A DNA stretch of 64,000 nt from contig NC_086374.1 of NCBI RefSeq assembly GCF_036588685.1, forward strand, positions 24,978,886 to 25,042,885. The letters run 5' to 3'. This DNA comes from Mytilus trossulus. Its lineage: Eukaryota; Mollusca; Bivalvia; Mytilida; Mytilidae. Under the pieces are notes generated by a model. It made no database searches. It was not told where the DNA came from and saw only the letters and a program-made list of their open reading frames with translations. The position numbers and the translations under genes are program-made. Below, piece by piece: positions 34,009 to 49,000 of this stretch; the stretch's first letter is position 1; every line of letters starts with the position of its first letter.

Positions 34009-37000
34009 ATGGAGGCTTTTAAGAAGAAAAAATGTAGATCAATCAGAAAAAGACGCCACTCATCAGAGAGCGATGACAATTCGAACGAGGATGCAGATGA
34101 CATTGAGTAAATAATTTAGTTCATAACAAATGGACACAAATACTTTTTTGTTGTATTTACACCTCAAAAACTACTATGACTAGATTTATCTGTCCAGTAG
34201 GACAATTTGTAAAGCCTGGCATCCAATAGTTATGTAAAATTTAAATGCATTTTTCTTTGTCGTAATAAGATAAAACATACATGTATCATCATCACTTTTG
34301 ATGCAAAATCTTACAAATGAATCAGGTTTCTCCCTCTAACATGTCAAAAGGATCAGGATCACAATCTGAAAAATTTCATATATGTACATATATATTTATC
34401 TATGTCTTGTAAGTTATTCTTCTACATCTATGCTATTGATCTGCAGATACTGCTGTGCAAATGTCAACCTGCGTGCTCAGTATTCACAAGTGCAATTAAA
34501 GTTGGATAAAAACAAATGGTTTCTGTTTACAGCTTCAGCCTCTGAAGTTTTTCCTTGAAGCATTCTAGAGATGTAGCTTGGCAGTCTGTTCCGGTCAGTG
34601 ATGGTGCTTGGAATGTAGCTGTATTTGTAGGCATCTGTGGAGGTACTAATCTGAGATGGTATTGTCTTGTTGAGGTAGATGGTCTTCTCACATATGATGG
34701 TACAATGTATGTTGACTGCGGCCTTTCCATGTGTTGCTTTGTAGAACATGCTTAGTCTACTGGATTTTCGTCTAGATTCTAACGTTTGCCATTCTACGGC
34801 TTTCATGATGTTTGTAACTATCCCAGGTTCTTGACTGTACATGTATGTTGATGTCGCAAATCTGACAGCTCTTCTTTGGACCATTTCTAGGGAGTCAATG
34901 TAATGTTTTCGATACAGATCCCATACTGCAGAGGCATACTAGAGATGTGGGCGCACTAGTGTTGCACTTTGATGTCTTGTGGACACTTTGAAATAATACA
35001 TCTTCATGGTCTTAGGAATCCTAGTACTTGGTTTGATTTTGTGATGACTTTCTTGATGTGTGGATCCCAACTGAGATCTTCTGCCAATTTGACTCGAGGT
35101 ATGGATATTGTTGTACTGTGGTAATTTGTTGTCCCATCATTTCATACTCTTATTGTTGATTTTTCTTTCTTGTTACCCTCAGTGTGTAGCATTTAGCTGG
35201 GTGGAATGTCATTTGCCACCTTTCTGCCCATTTAGTCAGTTCTGTTAGAACTTTTTGTAGTTGTAAGCTGTCCTCACTACCCTTAATGGATTGATATAGT
35301 AGCAAGTTGTCAGCAAATAGATGCACAGTCAGGGGACTTACTGAAATAAGTGATTTTTAAATTCTAGGTTTTGTCACAAATTGGGATTTTGTCGTTTTTT
35401 CAAAATTTTAAACACATAGGTTTAAATAATATCTTTTAATTTGTAAAATTAAAAAATATGAAATTTTTGCTTCTTTTAAGTAGCAAGGTTTATGCCTTTG
35501 ATGCTATCATTTAGCTGAAAATTCTATTTTAGTTGAAAAAATGCTATAATAATGGCTATACATAATGAACTGATACTTTCTTAAAAGATTTTTCACAGCA
35601 GTGGGAGCATTTTTCCTGTGAAGTTCAAGGTTTCATCTTTCAGATTATGTAATAAAATTCTACTGTTCGCGATAAAAATTTCACTGTTCGGGGGGTAATT
35701 AAAAGAATGATACTTAAAGAAGTGATTTTTGGGAAGGAAATTGAGGTCTGATACTTAAACAAGTGATTTTTATGTCATTATCCTAGATTCAGTACAAGGT
35801 CATCACCTGAAATGACCTGGTCATCCTAGACAACACAGATGTTGGTTCTGATAAATTTAGAAACATAGTTAGTCCCTGGATCATTAGTTTTCTATATTTA
35901 AAGCTACAATAAAATTAAATCACTTCTTCTAGTGATTAATTTGTACTACTTAAATAGGTGATTATTAAAGAAAGACAACTCTTACTTCCAATCTTTATGG
36001 AAATAATGTTACTTGAGTCAGTGATTTAGAAAATCACTTGTTTAAGTAAGTCCCCTGACTGATGTAGGGTTGATTTTGATAATATTATTTGTCCCATATA
36101 GTTGATGTATATCAAGAAACAAAGTGGTTCTAATACTGTAGCCTGTGGAACTCCTGATCGTACTGGTTTGTTCTCACTGGTTTCTCCATCTAGACATACT
36201 CTCTGGTGTCGCTGAGTGAACCATGCAGAAATTCATTGTAGAGTGTTGTATGTTATTCCATAGTGTGTCATGTTCTTTAGAAGTCTTTGGTGGGGAACTG
36301 TATGGAATGCTTTCGAAAAATCAAGGATAAGCATATGCATGTCTATTTGTCTTGGAATGTCCAGTTCTCTTGCAACTGTTTCTATGCTGTTAATGAGTTT
36401 GGTTTCACATGATTTATTGATTGGTTACATCTGACTCCGTGTTGGAAGTCTTGGTGTTATGTTTTTTAAGCAGTAGCAGCATTGTATCTTCACTGTCGTA
36501 TCAGTCTTTTAATATGTGTAGAGATCCATGGAACATGTTGTTCACTACCTATAGTTTTCTGTGGGATGAATTCTTTGGTTGCTTGTAGTATGATCTTTTT
36601 TAAGTATGTCCAGCTTTCTTCTACTGTGTTTTCTTCTACAGTGTTTTCTTCCAAGTTGTTAATTCTTGTTCTGAATGTTTTCTTTGAGTCCATTCATATC
36701 ACCCTTTTTAAATAGGTGCACCAGTCTGAGTCTTATGTGACATAATCATTAATTTCATTTTTGCTTCTGGTTTTTCTTTTTAGATATTTGTATTATATAT
36801 ACATTAGTGACAGTAGTGAATAATATGTTTGATATATTTCTTTTTTATTTTCAGATCTAAATTAAAAGACATAAAGGAATTACAAAAGCAAAGAGAGAAA
36901 CCCAAAGGTGTGAGTGCTGCTGTACTAGCTTTGGGGAAGAAAATACCTAAAACAGAAGAAGTAACTGATGTACGCAGCCTCCATTTTCTATATATATATG

Positions 37001-40000
37001 CCATTAATTAAAAACAAAAGTGATGAAATTGAAAAGATTGTCCACTGATTTCTATGAATTATTAGTTAATTCGTTGGCAATCATACATCATCTCTTATAT
37101 TGCTATATTTCTACTACAAAAGGCCAACACAAAGGTCAGCAATGAAATTGTAGTAATACAGCAATATGACTTCTACCACTATAATTATGTATCTCAGAAA
37201 AGCATGTCTTCTATGACATACTTTGAGATTTTTGTGTAGTCGTTAGGAGAAATATTTTTATGAATACTTTTTAATCATTTCTACACTATTTTATAATTTT
37301 AGAAAGATCCATTTAAAAGACTTACAGGAGGAATTGTTGATATGAAAACTTTGAACAAATCGTAAGTGTAAAATTTGTCCAGGTAAAATATGTCTGGGCG
37401 GACAAATATTACTAGTATAAAAAGTCCATGGTTACAGAATTTACTAGTATATTTAGTCCAATGTTAGTAATATTTGTCCTCAGACTAATTTTCCTAGGTA
37501 ATCATGTCATACACAATCCTATAATAAATTCAATTACATTTAAACCATGGAAATTTAAAAGTTATGTTTTGGTAATGTTTAAGAATTGCATAGTAATATT
37601 TTTAATAAAATTTATGTCCCTAGACTAATTTTCCTAGGAAACCATGTGGCATGTCCATGTTATTACTAATCCTAGGTTAAAATTTCCATGCCCTTAATTT
37701 TAAAAGGTGAATATGAATGTAATATGTTTCAATATTTTTAAACCATACTTAATTCATTTCAAAGCAGTTCATTTGTGCATCCTTAAATGGATAGATCATG
37801 TAGATTGTACAAATTTTTGAAAACAAATTGGATAAGCTTATGTCATGTATGTGTAGGATTTCAATGGCCTTTGTCAGCATGTATATTTGTCAATTTAGTT
37901 ACTTGAGAACCTTAGCCCCTGTATGGGTGTTTATATCTTAAAGGTTTCAAAGTTTGTAACAAATATAAGGATATGGTCATTTTCATAAGTCAGCATTAAA
38001 AAAATCAGATCCAAAAATCAAGAATTCCTTTTATGCCTCCTTTTTTTTTAAGAAGATTCCATACAGTTTATATTACAAAAAATGTACTTGCAATGCAAAT
38101 CTATAATACTAAAATTACAAGGTCCAATTTGTCAGCCGTCATCACGTGAAAACGACGAATCAAAGAATTCAAATTTATATACAACTTATATAGTACAAAG
38201 GTGTAGATTAAAAATTACACCACTCCAGACCCTTTTGTTTTTCACGTTATTAATATTGCCAATAATTAAGAAGTTCCGGGTCGAGTCCGATACCGATACC
38301 AATAGTATAATCACCTGTTACTTATTACCTTATCTGTACGTTCCACATCTGACAGGGGCACCACAAAACAGTGTATGCAGGATTAATATGCTATATACAC
38401 GGGTCATAATCACAGGGTTGACACTACTAAATTGCCAAATTGTTACCTATTGTAGTATTTTAATCAGTAAGACTTTCTAAGATAACAATACGAATACTAA
38501 AAATCTGGACTATAAATAAGGCGTATAGGTACAGTTTTCAATTTGGTAGCGGGCATGAGTGACGTAAAACAGCGAATCAAAGAATTCAACTTATTTTATA
38601 ACTAATATAAGACAATGTTGTTGATTAAAAAATACTCCATTCCAGGACCTTTTGTTTTCCAAATAATTAGTATTTATCATGACCAATAATTGATAAGTTC
38701 CAGTTCAACGGGTTCAAACAGAAATATTTGAAAGCAGAGAAAACTGTGTATCTTATAATCAGCATGATTTTATCAGATGACAATACTAATACTAAAGTAA
38801 GGCTTGCGCATTGTTATATACTTTAATTCAGTCACGGACCCGCGATGTCACGGGTGTGAACTAGTATTTCTTAAAGTTGAACCTACATGGATAATTGGTT
38901 TGTTCTCATGTGTGTTTATTTCACACAATTATTTAAGTACTTTTTCCATATCATTGAGTTGAGATATTCTAATTAAATTGATATACAAAAACCATGTGAA
39001 ATAAAGTATAAAAGAAAATAAGTTAAAAATTAATTTAAACCCAAACTGCGGTCATATATTTATCCGTTAAGTGCATACATTGTGTCAATGTTTAATTCTA
39101 TATTTGTAATGCATTCTTATGGTCAATTTGACCCCAATACAAATTTCCTTTGTTCTGTTTCTTATAGAAATCTCCTCGGTACAATGAGAATATATTTTAT
39201 TTGAAAGCAACTTCATGCAGAGTCCTATAGATTGGCATAAAAAGTTGAATTGTAAATTTAGTGACTGGATAATTTTGAATGATTTTTTCATCTCATCCTA
39301 GCTTTGTACTTCTTTGCAGAATATGTTAAGGTTTGTTAATAAAGTATATCATAAAAAGTCATAAAATGATTAAACATCATGTATTGGAAAATATTATCAG
39401 CATGCTTCTTCACCCAACATATATGCATAAAAACAAAGTGAGCTCGAGGATAACTTGTGACTGACTGTCAATTGTCTTTCACCTGTACAGTAGAGATACA
39501 TCAACAATTCTAACAGATTTAAAATCTTATTTTCACTTTATGTTTATATACATATTACAGAGATATGTCCAAAGAAGATGTAGAAGCCATTGGGACAGCA
39601 TTTGCAGCAGAAACAAACAGAAGAGATGAAGACACAGAAATGTATGTAGGTCATATCTAAAGTAAATAATGGTGTTAACTCATTTCTGGAAATAAATATA
39701 TACTGGATCAAAATGTTGATAAAAGGTTTATCAGAGATGCATGTAAATGCACAGTTAAGTGTAGGTCTATTTATAAACTTCCACTCAAAAAGGGTACTTA
39801 CTAAATAATATCTTCAAAACTAGTTTATTTAAAAGAAAGTAAGTGTTAATATATTGTAGACACTACTCAAAGTACTAATTACAGTGATAATTAGATAAAC
39901 TTTTGGAATAAGTTTATCAAAAGGATAAATAAGTCATTTGTAAGTTAACCTGATATGAGTTAAAATAAATTTACTGGCTCTATGGACAACATCAACTTAA

Positions 40001-43000
40001 AAATTAAGATGTTTACTTGAGTTTCAACATGAATATGTATAGCTACAGCAGGATAAAAGAGAGTGACCTCACACAAGAGTTTTTTGCTGAAAAGATGAAG
40101 GTTAAATTTAAGGTTCCAATTTAAGGCTTTTTTAGGGGGCCCGACACCCCCCCTTTTTTGTGGCAAAAAAATGATTATATAGGGAATCACTGAAGCATGA
40201 CTGGAGAGGGGCCCTTCTTAGGCAGTCAATGAGATCCCCTGATGAAAATTTCTTGATCCGCCACTGACTTTTATAGAAGGTTTGACTGTTATTTGAATTT
40301 ACTAAACATTCCAGAGTTGTTGTATTTAAATGGATTGAATTATAATGAAACAACCCACCAATTGACAGACTAAGCTTATGTAAAATATAGATCAATTGTT
40401 TACCATCAATTTATTCAAAATATTAGATTTACAAAAAATCAAGGCAAGAAAAACTAGATGTGTCAAAGCGACACAAATTGCCCTGTCCCAAAAAGTTGAA
40501 AAATCTGCAATTTCAATGTAAGCACATGTGGACACAAACATGATGGTAGTCTCACAAATCAAAAATCAGCTCGAAATCTGGAGGCGTCGAGAAAAAAAAT
40601 CTGTATTACTGTGATTTTCAATAATTTATCAAAGTACAAAGCCCGTAATTTTAGCAAAAATTATCGGAAAGAAACTTAAACTTGATCTGTATTAACTCAT
40701 CATGGTTAACTCACATACCAAAAATCAGCCCAATATCTGAAGGTGTTTAGAGAAAAAGTCTGTATAACTGTGATTTTCAACAATATATCAAAGTCCAAAG
40801 TTATTTCAGCAAAAATTAGTGAAGGGGAACAAAACTTAAACTTGATCTGTAACTCATCATTGTTTAAAACTCACATACCAAAAATGAGCCTAATATCTGA
40901 AGGCGTTTAGAAAAAAACTTTGATAATGGTTTGTTGAGGAATGACGGAATTACAGAACTATTGAATTTTGGAAGGACAGACAAGGGTAAAACTATATGGC
41001 ACCGACAACTTCGTTGCGGGGCCATTAAAAATGTGATGATGAAATAAACTACTGTTACAGAGCAGATTTTTAGCAATTACTCTGTGCCAGCATAATGAAT
41101 TAATGTTAAATGTCTTGCGGTTTCATTTTTTTATCTGGAACAGTTGAGCAACAACCAAATAATCTGAATTAATATATTTGACTGAAATAATTCATAATTG
41201 TATATTAAAATAAGCTTAAAAAATACTTATTTACTTTTTTAGGTTGAAATATGTGGAAGATCAACTTGCAAAAAAGAAAGGCAATGTAAATGATAAAGAA
41301 ACAGATTTTAAGTAAGTTAATTCAGAAACATTGAGGGAAACCTTGTTAACAGTAGGTATCTCCAAATCATGCTAACACCATTGAAGAGTGTATTAGAAAT
41401 TGAAATAGTTTCAATGTTTTTTTGGTCCATATGAAGTTTCAATGATAAGAACCCTTTCTATGTTATTATAGCTTAACTACTGTAATTGTACTTGATTTCG
41501 TGAATTGTGTATTTCAAACATGATTTTTTTTCGAAAAAAAATTGAAAAATTGTTTAACAGTTATAATTATTGTTTCTTGTGTATTAAAAGTAAATGTGTA
41601 AATAGCCTTTGGTTTAAGTTTATTAGGGTAAATAGCCATCATGTAAACTGTAGTAAGATTACAGGTATTACTCAACTGATTTTAATTTTAATTCATTAAT
41701 TTGTCATTCTTCATTTGTAATACAATATGTTTAAATGTTGGTTAATTCAGGAGAAGGTTCAGCCTCTGATATAGCAGAAGATGCTCTCAGTAAACTTCAT
41801 TAAATTCATGTGTATCTATTTTCCCAATAATATACCAACCCCGAAATTCATATTTTGGTTGTCGAAGGGGTTGAGTGTTGTCTTTCTCTTATCTACAAGT
41901 TTTGTATTTAATTTAAATTGTAGCTGAATTTATGTATTTACCATTTTGGGCAGTGCTGGTGTTATTCTGTCATAGAAATTCTTTCTATCAGCTGTTTTTC
42001 ATATACTAACAAGCTGTAGATACAAAAAAAGATTTCATCATTGTTTATAGCTGACTAAGTGGTATGGGCTTTGCTCATTGTTGAAGAGGGTACAGGGACC
42101 TATAGTTATTAATTTCTGTTTCATTTCAACTCTTGTGGAGGGTTATCTCATTGTAAGCATACCTTGTCTTTTTAGCTCACCTGGCCTAAAAGGCCATGTG
42201 AGCTTTTCTCATCACTTGGCGTCCGTCGTTGTCGTAGTCGTCGTCATCTGTCGTCGTTAACAATTTTTCAAACATCTTCTCCTCTAATACTACTGAATGG
42301 ATTTGATTGAAACTTAGCATGATTGTTCCTTAGATTATCCTGCACAAAGTGTGTGCTTTGATTTTTGATCCGTCAAAAAACATGGCCGCCGTTACTTAAA
42401 ATAGAACATAGGGGTCAAATGCAGTTTTTGGCTTATATCTCAAAAACAAAAGCATTTAGAGCAAATCTGACATGGGGTAAAAATGTTCATTAGGTCAATA
42501 TCTATCAGCCCTGAAATTTTCAGATGAATCAAACAACCCATTGTTGGGTTGCTGCCACTTAATTGGTAATTTTAAGGAAATTTTGCAGTTTTTGGTCATT
42601 ATCTTGAATATTATTATAGATAAAGATAAACTGTAAACAGCAAAAATGATCAGCAAAGTAAGATCTACAAATAAGTTAATATGACCAAAATTGTCAATTG
42701 ACCCTTAAGGGGTTATTGTCCTTTAATGACAATTTTTCATAATTTGTTCATCATATTTGCTAACTTTAAAAAATCTTCTCCTCTAAAACTACACAACCAA
42801 ATTCAACCAAACTTCAACTGAATGATCAGTAGGGTGTATAAAATAAATTTTGTGCTTTATTTTTTATTTCGTCAAAAAACATGGCCGTCATGGCTAAAAA
42901 TAGAACACAGGGTAAAATGCAGTTTTTGGCTTATATCTCAAAAACTCCAGCATTTAGAGCAAATAAGACAAGAAGTTAAAGTATTTATTAGGTTCTGGTC

Positions 43001-46000
43001 TACCTGTCCTTAAATTTTCAGCCGAATTGATGATTTTAAAGAAATTTTGCAGTTTTTGGTTATTATCTTGAATATTATTATAGATACAGATAAACTGTTA
43101 ATAGCAAAAATGTTAAGCAAAGTAAGATCTACAAATAAGTCAATTTGACCAAAGTTGTCAATTGACCCCTTAAGGAGTTATTGCCCTTTAAAGACTTTTT
43201 TTCACAATTTGTTCATCATGTTGACTTACTTTAAAAAATCTTCTCCTTTGAATCTGCTGTATCAATTTCAGCCAAACTTAGGCTAAATGAGTTTCAGAGT
43301 ATCTAGTATAAATTTTATATTTTATTTCCTTGTATGTCAAGAAACATAGCTCCTATGGCTAAAATAGAACATAGGAGAAAATGATTTTTTTTTGCTTTTG
43401 AAGAAAATAGGACGATTCAAAGAACATTTAAATAAATTGAAAAGCCAAAATAATCATTGATGAGAGATTTAACCAAACAAATTAAGGTGAGCGATTCAGG
43501 CTTTGAGAGCCTCTTGTTTTCTTATACTACTGCAAAAATAATTTGTGGTCGTATATTGGTATCCAGTTGTTGGCGTTGTCATCCAAAGACAGTTGGTTTC
43601 CGGACAATAACTTTAGTATTGATAAATAGAAATCTAAGAAATTTAAACAAAAAAGGTTTATAACCACAAAAGAAAGCTTGGGATGGATTTTGGAGGTTAT
43701 TGTCCTAACAGTTTAGGAATGAGGAGCCAAAAAGAGGCCCAAAAAGGCATTTTCTAGTTTCCAGACAATAACTTGTGTTTAAGTGTATGGATCTCTCTGA
43801 CAATTTACCTCAAGTTTCCATACCAGAAAGGGAAGGTTAGGATTGGCTTTGAGGGGTTATGGCTCAAACTGTTTTGGAATTAGGGGCCAACAAGGGTGTC
43901 TTGTTTAATGGAGATACATTTGTTTCTATTTTGGGTTGGGGTCAATATGCAACAGCTAAAAAAAGAAAAAAAAGGGAGGGGTAATTTTTTTATTTTTTGG
44001 AGGGAGGGTCAATTCTCAACAGCAAAGTGTATTGTACTGTAGCAAAAAAATGAGTATAGATTCAAATCATATAACCAATTCCTATTTCTTTGACTATTGT
44101 TATTCTGTGTCAGAAACCTATCATGTGTCAAATATTTAATTACAATCCAAATTAAGACCTGTGTCGAGCTTGAATATTGTATTCATTTTTTCCCCAATGG
44201 TTCAGGGTTGAACCTCTGCAGTCATATTCAGCTGCGCTCGGCAGAAAAAAATATTTATATTTGAAATATTGATTTCATTAAGATGTTATTATTTTACATC
44301 TGTTTTATTTCACATCAATGACTATAGAAACTAAGATATTTAAAAAAAAAAATAATATACCAGTACACAAATGTATACGGTATATATTATTCTTTTGTGA
44401 AAATTCCAGTACTTTTGAAGAATATTTTGTTTATCAAAGATCTTAGAGACTGTGTCAATGTATCAATTATTTATTTATGTATACATCTGACATTTGGATT
44501 TAAGTTTCAGTATCTTTTATGTATGAATAATTCAAGATAGTCTGATATTTTTACAAATAAAACTTTTATATCATGACTTTAGCTCAAAGTGTATGCCAGA
44601 TATTAATTATTTAGATTTTATTGGATTTTCCTTTGCTTATGAAGTTGTATTAATTAAGATTTGCCACAAAACAATACATCTTCTAGGTTAATGGATGACT
44701 GTTATAAGCCTTACTAAAAAATAACATACATCTATCTTACACAATGTGTAAATAATTTATATATTTTCATGATACTTACTTGGATAAACAAAAAAAGGAA
44801 ATGAAAAAGAGATAGTATATTTTTTTTTTTTTTATTTATGTTCACATTTTAATTGGTTTATAATAAATGTTGAGGTATTCAGGATTCAAATGAAAAACCT
44901 TTTATCGATGGGTAGCTGCAGATGAATTTTCTTTACATATTTGACATTGTATTTTTGTGCTTTAATCAATCAATAGACTACTTTTGAGTAAGGTGCATTT
45001 CCGTCAAAAAACTTTGGTTTTAGTGAACACCATTTGTGCGTTTAGGGGCATCTTTCCTTCAGTTCCCATGTTAAGCGAGTGGTTTGAAAACTATGATGCT
45101 CTATTGCAAATTTATTTGTTAAATTGAATTTTCATAATTGACAATCAGCACTGCTGTCATTAGCAAGGGAATTGTGAATAAGTATCTACGGAACAAAAGT
45201 TACCTATAGTTTATCCTGCACAATGATTTTCATTAAGAAACTTGATGAATGTTAATAGTGCAGGGATACAGGCCATCCCCTCTATCTGGTAAATGAAGTT
45301 ATAAATGTGCACATAATTTACAATTTTTTTTACAGTTAAGGACAAACTTCAAAGTGGTCTCTTGAATGTTCATAAATATTGTCATCTATAAAATTTGTCA
45401 AAACTAGTTTATACTTATATACTGTAAATTCCAATCAGTACTTTATAATGGGGGTGTTTTTAAAGCAGTCAACAGCTTTCCACAGCTCATGATTATTTCT
45501 TGCTTGAGGCAGGCCAGGTTTTATCTAAATTGAGCTCTTAACAATGTGCAAAAACCTAAACACAGTATTTTGATGTATTTACATTTTCAATTGTGTTGGT
45601 AACCAGGTTATACTGATTGTCTAAAAATAAGACAGTTTGGGAGAAACAATTATACATGAATTGATAAAGAAATAAGAGAATCTTTTGTAGTAAAATACCT
45701 TGTCACATCATAAGTCATATAATTATATTGTCATATGCAAGACATGATATGATTACATTGTCACATCATAAGTCATGATATAATTACATTGTCACATCAT
45801 AAGTCATATAATTACATTGTCAGATTACAAGACATGATATAATTACATTGTCACATCATAAGTCATGATATAATTACATTGTCACATCATAAGTTATGAC
45901 CAATGTCATTACATTGTTTCAATAAGCATAACATTTATTTATTTTTCAGACCTAAGAAAAGGGGTGACACACTGTATGCTCTACCAGATAAGTTAAAGAT

Positions 46001-49000
46001 AGAATCTTCATTGAAGAATACAGAAGATATGTTGTCTAATCAGATGTTGTCTGGTATCCCAGAGGTTGACCTTGGCATTGAGTGAGTACACACTATCTTC
46101 CTGCATGTTTATAAGAAAATCAATTTTTTACATTAGTAATATTGTTCATATATGAAATTTAGCAATGAACAATGCATTCATCTTCTCTATTATATTGTCT
46201 ATCCAACAAATATTTTCCTTACACATATCTACAATTTGTTAAACATTGAGATCATATTTATTCAGCAACTTGAAAGTAATGAGTTGTAAAATGTAAGCAC
46301 TTTTTAGTTCTGTGAGACATTTTTACATTTATAAAAAACTTTGCAATAATTTCTGAATTTAAAGAACTTCAAAAAGTGTTGTACCCACTTTTAAACCATT
46401 GCATTATTTTGATCATTAAAATTAAAAAAAATAAAAAAAATTAGTAAATGTGCTTGTAACAGCAATTTTTTGTTTGATTTAATTCAGAGCAAAAATTAAG
46501 AACATAGAGGCAACAGAGGATGCTAAACAGAAACTTGTACAAGAGAGAATGAAAAAGAGGGACGTAGTGTCAGACTTTGTACCTACAAATATGGCTGCTA
46601 ATTATATACAACACAACAGATGTAAGATATTGTAATTTTTTTTAAACAAGAATATCAAATGTTATTTCAATAAATGAGATTAAAAAGACTCTAAGTATAT
46701 ATGATTATTCAAACAATGGATGAAAGATAGATTCATTTACTAGCCAATTAAACAATGGGTGAAAGATAGATTCATTTACAAGCCAATCTTTAAAAAAGTA
46801 ATTTAATGATTATTCAGTGTTCACTCCAGGGTCTTTTAGCATCATACTTAGAAACAAGATGGTATTTCAATTTACCCTGCTTACCAGGATGCTAAATGAA
46901 ATATCTGTGGAGAACACTGATTGTTTATCATATTACTTAGTATATCCAGAGTTGAGGAGCTGTCCAACAGTACTACTATGTGTAGAATATCTGTACAAGG
47001 GTTTCAGATAGTGAGGATGATATTTTCAACGGGCAGCAAGCCTATTGTAAAAGTTTGATAACACTTTGAGAATTATTGTCTGGATTAGTTACTTTGATTA
47101 CATATTTTTATACGACCGCAAATTTTGAAAAAATTTTCGTCGTATATTGCTATCACGTTGGCGTCGTCGTCTGCGTCGTCGTCGTCCGAATACTTTTAGT
47201 TTTTGCACTCTAACTTTAGTAAAAGTGAATAGAAATCTTTGAAATTTTAACACAAGGTTTATGACCATAAAAGGAAGGTTGGTATTGATCTTGGGAGTTT
47301 TGGTCCCAATATTTTAGGAATAAGGGGCCAAAAAGGGCCCAAATAAGCATTTTCTTGGTTTTCCCACTGTAACTTTAGTTTAAGTTAATAGAAATCTATG
47401 AAATTTTGACACAAGGTTTATGACCACAAAAGAAAGGTTGGGATTGATTTTGGGAGTTTTGGTTTCAACAGTTTAGGAATTAGGGGCCAATAAAGGGCCC
47501 AAATAAGCATTATTCTTGGTTTTCGTACAATAACTTTAGTTTAAGTACATGTGTAAATAGAAATCAATGAAATTTAAACACAATGTTTATGACCACAAAA
47601 GGAAGGTTGGTATAGATTTTGGGAGTTGAGGTCCCAACAGGTTAGGAATTAGGGGCCAAAAAGGGACCCAAATAAGCATTTTTCTTGGTTTTCACACCAT
47701 AACGTTAGTATTAGTAAATAGATATCTATGAAATTTAAACACAAGGTTTATGACCATAAAAGGAAGGTTGGTATTGATTTTGGGAGTTTTGGTCCCAACA
47801 GGGCCAAAATTAAACTTTGTTTGATTTCATCATAATTGAATAATTGGGGTTCTTTGATATGCTGAATCTAACTGTGTATGTTGATTCTTAACTTTTGGTC
47901 CCGTTTTCAATTTGGTCTACATTAAGGTCCAAAGGGTCCAAAATTAAACTTAGTTTGATTTTGACAAAAAATGAATCGGTTGGATTCTTTGATATGTTGA
48001 ATCTTAAAATGTACTTAGATTCTTGATTATTGGCCCAGTTTTCAAGTTGGTCCAAATCGGGGTCCAAAATTAAACTTTGTTTGATTTCATCAAAAATTGA
48101 ATAAATGGGGTTCTTTGATATGCTGAATCTAACTGTGTATGTTGATTCTTAACTTTTGGTCCCGTTTTCAAATTGGTCTACATTAAGGTCCAAAGGGTCC
48201 AAAATTAAACTTAGTTTGATTTTGACAAAAAATGAATCGGTTGGATTCTTTGATATGTTGAATCTAAAAATGTACTTAGATTCTTGATTATTGGCCCAGT
48301 TTTCAAGTTGGTCCAAATCGGGGTCCAAAATTAAACTTTGTTTGATTTCATCAAAAATTGAATAAATGGGGTTCTTTGATATGCCAAATCTAACTGTGTA
48401 TGTAGATTCTTCATTTTTGGTCCTGTTTTCAAATTGGTCTACATTAAGGTCCAAAGGGTCCAAAATTAAACTAAGTTTGATTTTAACAAAAATTGAATTC
48501 TTGGGCCTCTTTGATATGCTGAATCTAAACATGTACTTAGATTTTTGATTATGGGCCCAGTTTTCAAGTTGGTCCAAATCAGGATCTTAAATTATTATAT
48601 TAAGTATTGTGCAATAGGAAGTCTTTTCAATTGCACAGTATTGTGCAATGGCAAGAAATATCTAATTGCACAATATTGTGAAATAGCAATTTTTTTTTTA
48701 ATTAGAGTTATCTTTCTTTGTCCCGAATAATAAGCTAGAAATATCTTATTGTGCAATAGCAAGATTTTTTTTTTAATTGGAGTTATCTTTCTTTGTCCAG
48801 AATCAACTTAAATTTTTGTTATATGCAATATACACTGTATATTCACTTTTTACTACCAACTGATAAATTTAAATAATCTTTACCATTCAGTGATAACAAG
48901 CAGTTTTTTTTTACATCTTAATATTTTATGATGTATTTAAATGAGTAGTTATTGTTGCAAACTCCATTAGAATATTTTAATTGAGATTAGTTTTGGAATA

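Larger units (their letters stand above)
41312..45949 (+). other. C9orf78 intron 5 (4.6 kb), repeat-filled
   Basis: GT at 41312 and AG at 45949. It contains the repeats listed separately at 42060-44240 and 45690-45905. The stretches 41312-42050 and 44240-45690 show no gene that I can support. Confidence 0.7.

Noticed and set aside
34477-34884. 135-aa minus-strand frame as an independent gene
   Set aside because: It matches the C-terminal end of a non-LTR reverse transcriptase and continues into degraded RT blocks upstream.
41751-41813. Possible extra C9orf78 exon after 'ttaattcag', with a frame reading EGSASDIAEDALSKLH then stop
   Set aside because: The phase from exon 5 is wrong for that frame and would stop after six codons. 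The family continues directly from exon 5 to exon 6. It could be a remnant of another transcript but cannot be supported.
48149-48577. 142-aa minus-strand frame with three similar segments
   Set aside because: It lies wholly within the alternating 125-bp units of the composite repeat. The protein repeat mirrors the DNA repeat.
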